Below are positions 6,488 through 9,073 of a DNA stretch of 9,073 bases, in pieces (position 1 is the stretch's first letter; the number at the start of each line of letters is the position of its first letter). Both the position numbers and the translations under genes were made by a program. Under the pieces are notes generated by a model. The model was not told the DNA's origin, did not search any database, and saw nothing but the letters and a program-made list of their open reading frames with translations. The DNA is from Methylovulum sp. GTDB lineage: Bacteria; Pseudomonadota; Gammaproteobacteria; Methylococcales; Methylomonadaceae. The stretch lies in contig JAQTNZ010000066.1 of NCBI GenBank assembly GCA_028713595.1, forward strand, positions 1 to 9,073, read 5' to 3'.

Positions 6488-7837
6488 ATGCTAACCGAAT
6501 TACACGTTGCAAATTTTAAAGCATGGCAAGCCTTGGATATTCAACTAGGACGTGTCACGGGTTTATTTGGCACAAACAGTTCGGGTAAGACTAGCATCTT
6601 GCAATTTTTGTTGCTGTTAAAGCAGACTAAAAATGCGACGGATAGGGGGATAGTTTTAGATTTAGGTAGCCAAGGCCAGTTGGTTAATTTGGGTACATTT
6701 AAGGATTTGATTTATGGGCATGACGAAAGCTTGCCTTTAACGTGGCAAATAAAATGGAAGCTGGATGAGGCATCAAAAAACTTTAAATCCAGACGCATTC
6801 TAAGGCGTGCAAGTAATGCCATTGATTTGGAAACAAATGCAGAAATTTTATTTAAAGATAAAGAAATGAAACTGCATTTTTTAAGCTATCATTTTGATTT
6901 TCTTTGTTTTGAAATGAAGTTAAAAAATAGGGGTTATGAACTTATAGCCGCCAATAATCGAAATAATGTTGTATATAAACAGACGTCTGATGTAAGCGAA
7001 CCTCCTAGTAATAAAACCCACTTACTTACAGGCAAAAAGTATTTTTTTGGGCTGGATTCAGATAGAATTTTATCAGTAATCGAATCTGCATACGAAGACA
7101 TGATGGATCAAATCTACTACCTCGGCCCGTTACGCGAATATCCAAAGAGGGAGTATCAGTGGTCGGGTTCAGGTCTAACAGATGTAGGCTATCGTGGCGA
7201 AGGGACAATTAATGCGATATTGTCCGCCACCTTTCGCGGGGAAACCAGAACCCTAAGCGATACGGACGAGCCTAAGCCTTTTCAGGAAATCATTGCCTAT
7301 TGGCTTAAACAATTAGGTTTGATCTATACCTTTGCCATTAAAGAACTTGCCGAAGGTTCCAGCTTATATCGGGCGATAGTCAAACGCGACCCAGAAAGCC
7401 CCGAAGCGTTTTTGACCGATGTCGGTTTCGGTGTTTCCCAAGTGTTACCCGCCTTGGTCTTGCTTTATTATGTGCCGGAAGGCAGTACGGTATTGATGGA
7501 ACAGCCGGAAATTCACTTACACCATACGGTGCAAAGCGGCCTTGCCGATGTGATTTTCCAAATTGCAAAACACCGGAATATCCAGGTCATAGTCGAAAGC
7601 CATAGCGAGCATTTATTAAGGCGTTTCCAGCGGCGTGTCGCCGAAGCGCACTATCCAGCCGAAGATATAAAGTTGTATTTTTGTGCAAATAGCCAAGGTA
7701 AGGCGACCTTAGCCGATTTGGACATTGATGAGTTCGGCGAGATCAGAAATTGGCCGGAAAACTTTTTTGGTGATGAAATGGCGGAAATTGCCGCCACCCG
7801 CATAGCGGCATTAAAACGCAAAATGCAAGCCGTTTAA
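6488..7837 (+). CDS. ABC/OLD-type AAA ATPase with DUF3696-like C-terminus (candidate defence sensor)
   Basis: 449 residues, no signal peptide or membrane segment. The N-terminus L-x-x-L-x-V-x-N-F-K-A-W is typical of SMC/RecF/OLD-type ATPases. Walker A is G-T-N-S-S-G-K-T-S (28-36). A long, A+T-rich middle part (about 80-200) separates it from the second ATPase half: Y-Y-L-G-P-L-R (210-216), signature-like D-V-G-F-G-V-S-Q-V-L-P (311-321), Walker B V-L-M-E-Q-P-E-I-H-L-H (335-345) and E-S-H-S-E-H-L-L (370-377). The tail D-I-D-E-F-G-E-I-R-N-W-P-E-N-F-F (412-427) matches the DUF3696 type. There is no TOPRIM nuclease domain, so any nuclease must be the partner. The PIN-like gene starts 4 bases after the stop. 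It probably works with that protein as a sensor or switch, as in two-gene anti-phage systems; this is inferred. Confidence 0.85.
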   Translation: MLTELHVANFKAWQALDIQLGRVTGLFGTNSSGKTSILQFLLLLKQTKNATDRGIVLDLGSQGQLVNLGTFKDLIYGHDESLPLTWQIKWKLDEASKNFKSRRILRRASNAIDLETNAEILFKDKEMKLHFLSYHFDFLCFEMKLKNRGYELIAANNRNNVVYKQTSDVSEPPSNKTHLLTGKKYFFGLDSDRILSVIESAYEDMMDQIYYLGPLREYPKREYQWSGSGLTDVGYRGEGTINAILSATFRGETRTLSDTDEPKPFQEIIAYWLKQLGLIYTFAIKELAEGSSLYRAIVKRDPESPEAFLTDVGFGVSQVLPALVLLYYVPEGSTVLMEQPEIHLHHTVQSGLADVIFQIAKHRNIQVIVESHSEHLLRRFQRRVAEAHYPAEDIKLYFCANSQGKATLADLDIDEFGEIRNWPENFFGDEMAEIAATRIAALKRKMQAV

Positions 7838-7841
7838 GCCG

Positions 7842-8315
7842 ATGCCGGAAATACTCGTCATTGACACCAATGTGGCGATTAGTGCGAATGGCAAAAATAC
7901 CCACGCCTCTTTAGCTTGCCAATTGGCTTGTATCGAGCTATTGATGGCCTGCAAAAACCTATCTGTTGCCATTGATGAAACCGGGTTAATTATGGACGAG
8001 TATAAAAAACATTTAAGCCACGCTGGTCAACCGGGGGTCGGTGATATGTTTTTTAAATATTTGCATGATTACCAATATACTAGCGATAACATCCGCTTAG
8101 TTACCATCACTCAATCAAATGATGGCGGCAAGGGGTTTGCCGAATTGCCCCGCAATTCGCTTGACGCATCAGACCGTAAATTTTTAGCCACTGCCGTGGT
8201 TGCCAAAGCAATGCTTATTAATGCCACCGATAGTGATTGGGCCCAGCAGCATGAATTGCTTGAATCCTTACACATCAAGATTAAACAATTGTGTCCAGAA
8301 CATAGCTGTAAGTGA
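7842..8315 (+). CDS. PIN-domain-like nuclease, partner of the upstream ATPase
   Basis: 157 residues, apparently one domain. It opens with a hydrophobic strand and the PIN hallmark V-I-D-T-N (6-10, Asp8). Further acidic residues lie where PIN metal ligands are expected: Glu53 (M-D-E-Y), Asp108/Asp111 (L-D-A-S-D-R-K-F-L-A) and Asp130/Asp132 (N-A-T-D-S-D-W). The full set suggests an active Mg- or Mn-dependent ribonuclease. PIN nucleases are best known as VapC toxins, but no VapB-type antitoxin lies next to it: the neighbour is an ATPase gene ending 4 bases upstream, so the ATPase may control it. There is no obvious Shine-Dalgarno, consistent with translational coupling to that gene. The next gene, ccmF, starts 57 bases later with no terminator between. 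PIN fold is likely, target unknown. Confidence 0.75.
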   Translation: MPEILVIDTNVAISANGKNTHASLACQLACIELLMACKNLSVAIDETGLIMDEYKKHLSHAGQPGVGDMFFKYLHDYQYTSDNIRLVTITQSNDGGKGFAELPRNSLDASDRKFLATAVVAKAMLINATDSDWAQQHELLESLHIKIKQLCPEHSCK

Positions 8316-8372
8316 CCACTCTCATTATCAGCAATAACTTTATCCATCCAAACCAGTAATACCAGGATTCCA

Positions 8373-9073
8373 ATGATCCCAGAACTAGGCCACTTTTCCC
8401 TTATCCTCGCCCTGTGTATGGCACTGGTGCTGGGTACTGTACCCATTATCGGCGCTTTCAGGGCTCAAGCGGGCTGGATAGCCGTGGCACGGCCCGCCGC
8501 TTTTGCACAGTTATTGTTCATTGCCATTGCTTACGGTTGTTTGACCTATAGCTGCATTGTCCATGATTTTTCCGTGGCTTATATCGCCCATAACTCCAAT
8601 ACCGCCCTGCCGGTGTTATACCTGATTTCAGGCGTATGGGGGGCGCATGAAGGCTCGTTATTGCTATGGGCTTTGGTATTGGCGTGTTGGACGGGTTTGG
8701 TGGCGCAGTTTAGCAAAACCATCCCCGAGGCCACGGTGGCGCGGGTGTTGGGAGTGATGGGCTTGGTGTCCATCGGCTTTTTGTTGTTCTTGCTACTGAC
8801 TTCCAACCCGTTTGAACGCCTGTTTCCGGCTCCCCTAGAAGGGCGGGATTTGAACCCCTTACTACAAGACCCCGGTTTGGCGATCCATCCACCGATGCTG
8901 TACATGGGCTATGTTGGCTTTTCGGTCGCCTTTGCCTTTGCGATTGCCGCGCTATTGGAAGGCCGCTTGGATGCCGCTTGGGCCCGCTGGTCGCGGCCTT
9001 GGACGAATATGGCGTGGATGTTTCTGACCTTAGGTATAGCCTTGGGCAGTTGGTGGGCGTATTACGAGCTAGG
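8373..9073 (+). CDS. ccmF: Cytochrome c heme lyase subunit CcmF, 3'-truncated by the window edge
   Basis: Large inner-membrane protein that, with CcmH, transfers heme from CcmE to apocytochrome c. The first 233 codons of a protein usually about 650 residues long are present and uninterrupted. Family segments: I-P-E-L-G-H-F (2-8), [12 protein letters not shown] (88-99), [22 protein letters not shown] (159-180, with His172 as a conserved heme-ligating histidine) and G-S-W-W-A-Y-Y-E-L (225-233), where the window ends just before the WWD heme-binding domain. Several membrane helices are visible. Start choice: the ATG at 8373 is preceded by AGGA (8364-8367) with five bases between and gives the normal N-terminus. 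It follows the PIN gene by 57 bases. Confidence 0.95.
   Translation, partial: MIPELGHFSLILALCMALVLGTVPIIGAFRAQAGWIAVARPAAFAQLLFIAIAYGCLTYSCIVHDFSVAYIAHNSNTALPVLYLISGVWGAHEGSLLLWALVLACWTGLVAQFSKTIPEATVARVLGVMGLVSIGFLLFLLLTSNPFERLFPAPLEGRDLNPLLQDPGLAIHPPMLYMGYVGFSVAFAFAIAALLEGRLDAAWARWSRPWTNMAWMFLTLGIALGSWWAYYEL

Noticed and set aside
6488..7837. Calling the ATPase a complete OLD nuclease or RecF
   Set aside because: There is no C-terminal TOPRIM domain as in OLD, and the tail is of DUF3696 type; RecF differs in length and conserved regions.
7842..8315. Classical VapBC toxin-antitoxin pair
   Set aside because: The nuclease resembles a PIN protein, but no small DNA-binding antitoxin gene lies next to it; the partner is a 449-residue ATPase.
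8111..8905. Minus-strand ORFs across the PIN gene end and ccmF
   Set aside because: They overlap the sense-strand PIN-like gene and the strongly conserved CcmF sequence and have no family features.
1..9073. CRISPR array, tRNA or rRNA gene, insertion sequence or integrase
   Set aside because: No regularly spaced repeats, tRNA-like cloverleaf, transposase motif or flanking terminal repeats were seen on reading both strands.

Overview
The window reads as chromosomal DNA of a gammaproteobacterium of moderate G+C that matures c-type cytochromes by System I (Ccm). RlmB, CcmA, CcmB, CcmC, CcmD, CcmE and CcmF all look gammaproteobacterial, and the style of the accessory genes would fit a methanotroph of the Methylococcales. 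That placement is an impression from protein sequence, not a search result.

Layout, left to right. (1) 1-825: the C-terminal part of an AIPR-family (abortive-infection type) protein, cut by the window edge. It ends 6 bases before (2) rlmB, a 23S rRNA 2'-O-methyltransferase, which overlaps (3) ccmA, which in turn overlaps (4) ccmB. (5) 2870-5080 interrupts the ccm cluster. It holds a hairpin, a minus-strand gene for an exported protein with four cysteines, a 404-base divergent intergenic region, a plus-strand gene for a ferritin-like (probably di-iron) protein, and a strong intrinsic terminator. (6) 5081-6458: ccmC, ccmD and ccmE, tightly packed. (7) 6488-8315: a two-gene cassette of an ABC/OLD-type ATPase with a DUF3696-like tail and a small PIN-type nuclease, lying in the same direction between ccmE and ccmF with no terminator seen on either side. 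(8) 8373 to the end: the first 233 codons of ccmF.

CcmA and CcmB, with CcmC and CcmD, load heme onto the periplasmic chaperone CcmE, and CcmF with CcmH then passes it to apocytochrome c. The usual compact order ccmABCDEF is broken twice here, after ccmB and after ccmE, by genes with no known role in cytochrome maturation.

The most interesting item is the ATPase-PIN pair. Its architecture, an SMC/ABC-like sensor ATPase next to a small nuclease with its acidic residues intact, resembles that of known anti-phage systems such as PARIS (ATPase plus TOPRIM nuclease) and Septu (ATPase plus HNH). With the AIPR gene at the left end, the neighbourhood looks like a housekeeping locus that has collected defence genes. 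Defence function is inferred, not shown.
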